NCBI GenBank assembly: GCA_030867875.1
Contig: JAOWCC010001368.1
Span: forward strand, 620,001-684,000
Length of the DNA stretch: 64,000 bases
Direction of reading: 5' to 3'
From: Actinernus sp. WN-2022
Lineage: Eukaryota > Cnidaria > Anthozoa > Actiniaria > Actinernidae
The position numbers and the translations under genes were made by a program. Numbering within the stretch: position 1 is the first letter of the stretch; each line of letters starts with the position of its first letter. Shown one piece after another: positions 62,899 through 64,000 of the stretch. A model generated the notes under the pieces. The model saw nothing but the letters and a program-made list of their open reading frames with translations, was not told the origin of the DNA and did no database searches.

Positions 62899-63033
62899 GT
62901 ACATATGAGCAAGCTGCAGCAATAAAGAACTCAAGGCATATTTAATTACTAAAGGAGATCATTTAGACCATTTTTATTCTTAAGAACAGACTGGATAGCT
63001 TAGGATATAGGTATTAGAATGTTAGCTTTTCGG

Positions 63034-63339
63034 CCCGGGGGGTGACTCCCATATAAAAGGGGTAGGGATGCTCGTCGGACATTTTCGATTTGACCCCTAA
63101 GAGGTACTAAAATGGGCGTGGCTCAAGCTTATTTTGACCCCTAAAAGATAATAAAAATGTAAATTGATAACAGCTTTTTTGTTCAATTGACACCCGACCC
63201 CTAAAAGGTACCGCTTTACATAGAAATGTCTGTGTTTGATACCCTAAGTGGTACCAAACTCCTGATTTTGACCCCTAAAAGGTACGACGAGCATCCATGT
63301 ACCCCTCACATAAGGGAGTCCCCCCCCCCCCCCCCCGGG
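63034..63339. mobile_element. MITE with CCCGGG ends and 8-bp duplication
   Basis: Flanked by CTTTTCGG (63026-63033 and 63340-63347). Ends CCCGGGGGGTGACTCCCATA and complement (GGGAGTC then an 18-base C run then GGG). Interior repeats TTTGACCCCTAAAAGGTAC several times. Confidence 0.8.
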
Positions 63340-63517
63340 CTTTTCGGTGCTCTATAAGAAAGTTACTTAGACATGTATATATATATGTTTAGATACGTTT
63401 TTAACCCGTTTTAACAGTATAAAACATATTTATTTGAGGACCTCCATGAAAACCACTTCATGTGATTGGAGCATTCCTCGTTAAATATTTATTATTACCC
63501 CTCTTGGTGACGGCATC

Positions 63518-64000
63518 GCCTCTCACCTCTGTTGGTGGCCTGCGGTTCGATTCCTGACGTCATATGTGAGTTGAGCTTGTCTCACCCTCACCCTTGCCTC
63601 TCACCTCTGTTGGTGGCCTGCGGTTCGATTCCTGACGTCATATGTGAGTTGAGCTTGTCTCACCCTCACCCTTGCCTCTCACCTCTGTTGGTGGCCTGCG
63701 GTTCGATTCCTGACGTCATATGTGAGTTGAGCTTGTCTCACCCTCACCCTTGCCTCTCACCTCTGTTGGTGGCCTGCGGTTCGATTCCTGACGTCATATG
63801 TGAGTTGAGCTTGTCTCACCCTCACCCTTGCCTCTCACCTCTGTTGGTGGCCTGCGGTTCGATTCCTGACGTCATATGTGAGTTGAGCTTGTCTCACCCT
63901 CACCCTTGCCTCTCACCTCTGTTGGTGGCCTGCGGTTCGATTCCTGACGTCATATGTGAGTTGAGCTTGTCTCACCCTCACCCTTGCCTCTCACCTCTGT
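63518..64000. repeat. 78-bp tandem array with tRNA-type B box, cut by the window end
   Basis: Unit TCTCACCTCTGTTGGTGGCC + TGCGGTTCGATTCCTGACGT + CATATGTGAGTTGAGCTTGT + CTCACCCTCACCCTTGCC, six copies here, virtually identical. GGTTCGATTCC matches the pol III B box, and CATATGTGAGTTGAG matches the SINE fragment at 7375, so the unit looks like an amplified SINE segment. Confidence 0.85.

Noticed and set aside
61367..61573. 68-codon frame with repeated LARFF
   Set aside because: Comes from repeated TTGCTCGATTTTT units; no other support.
63518..64000. Tandem functional tRNA genes
   Set aside because: A B box is present, but there is no acceptor stem or anticodon arm that folds as a tRNA within the 78-bp unit.

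Overview
The window looks like animal nuclear DNA, most probably from a cnidarian (anthozoan-like). The reasons are 17 spliced exons of one metazoan gene with GT-AG introns, an AT-rich background crowded with transposons and minisatellites, and a Polinton whose proteins resemble cnidarian Polinton proteins as I remember them (not checked by search). No bacterial-type gene organisation is present.

Host gene: an orthologue of the deubiquitinase USP48 runs on the + strand across almost the whole window (exons from 6667 to 62898; both gene ends lie outside). The 17 exons join in one uninterrupted frame of 722 codons. They cover the second half of the peptidase C19 domain (zinc-ribbon cysteines, catalytic histidine box) and the DUSP-domain region. 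Several exon edges have been caught up in tandem repeats: exon 13 (81-bp units), exon 14 (26 copies of its 3' splice site upstream of the real one), exon 4 (a twofold duplication), and exon 3, whose acceptor directly follows a 46-bp minisatellite.

Largest structure: a nested stack fills the intron between exons 6 and 7 (23447-46452). A decayed non-LTR retrotransposon (23900-24892 and 42719-45320) is split by a TA-flanked inverted-repeat DNA transposon (24893-42716). That transposon is itself split by a 15.6-kb Polinton/Maverick-type virus-like element (25131-40758). The Polinton has 335-bp terminal inverted repeats differing at one position, and the outer 233 bp of each end forms its own near-perfect palindrome. 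It encodes a protein-primed family B DNA polymerase, a retrovirus-like integrase (broken by one in-frame TGA), a packaging ATPase, double and single jelly-roll capsid proteins, several membrane or virion-like proteins, a TFIIB-like factor, a Cys-rich protein and an F-box/ankyrin-like protein. No separate adenovirus-type maturation protease is seen. Genes are arranged in divergent and convergent pairs with short shared TATA-rich promoters, and two copies of a hairpin in opposite orientation bracket the structural block.

Rest of the window: 1-6666 holds a LINE 3' end, a Kolobok-like TTAA element inside a roughly 125-bp satellite, and an unrecognised open frame. Introns 6801-23339 hold two more members of the CAGTACCGCC inverted-repeat family, a piggyBac-like MITE, a broken LINE, minisatellites, a 5S rRNA-like sequence and a large element with TTCATGAA-rich ends. 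Introns 46529-62761 hold five minisatellites, palindromic MITEs and hAT-like elements with 8-bp duplications. The last 500 bp is a tandem array of a unit carrying a tRNA-type B box.
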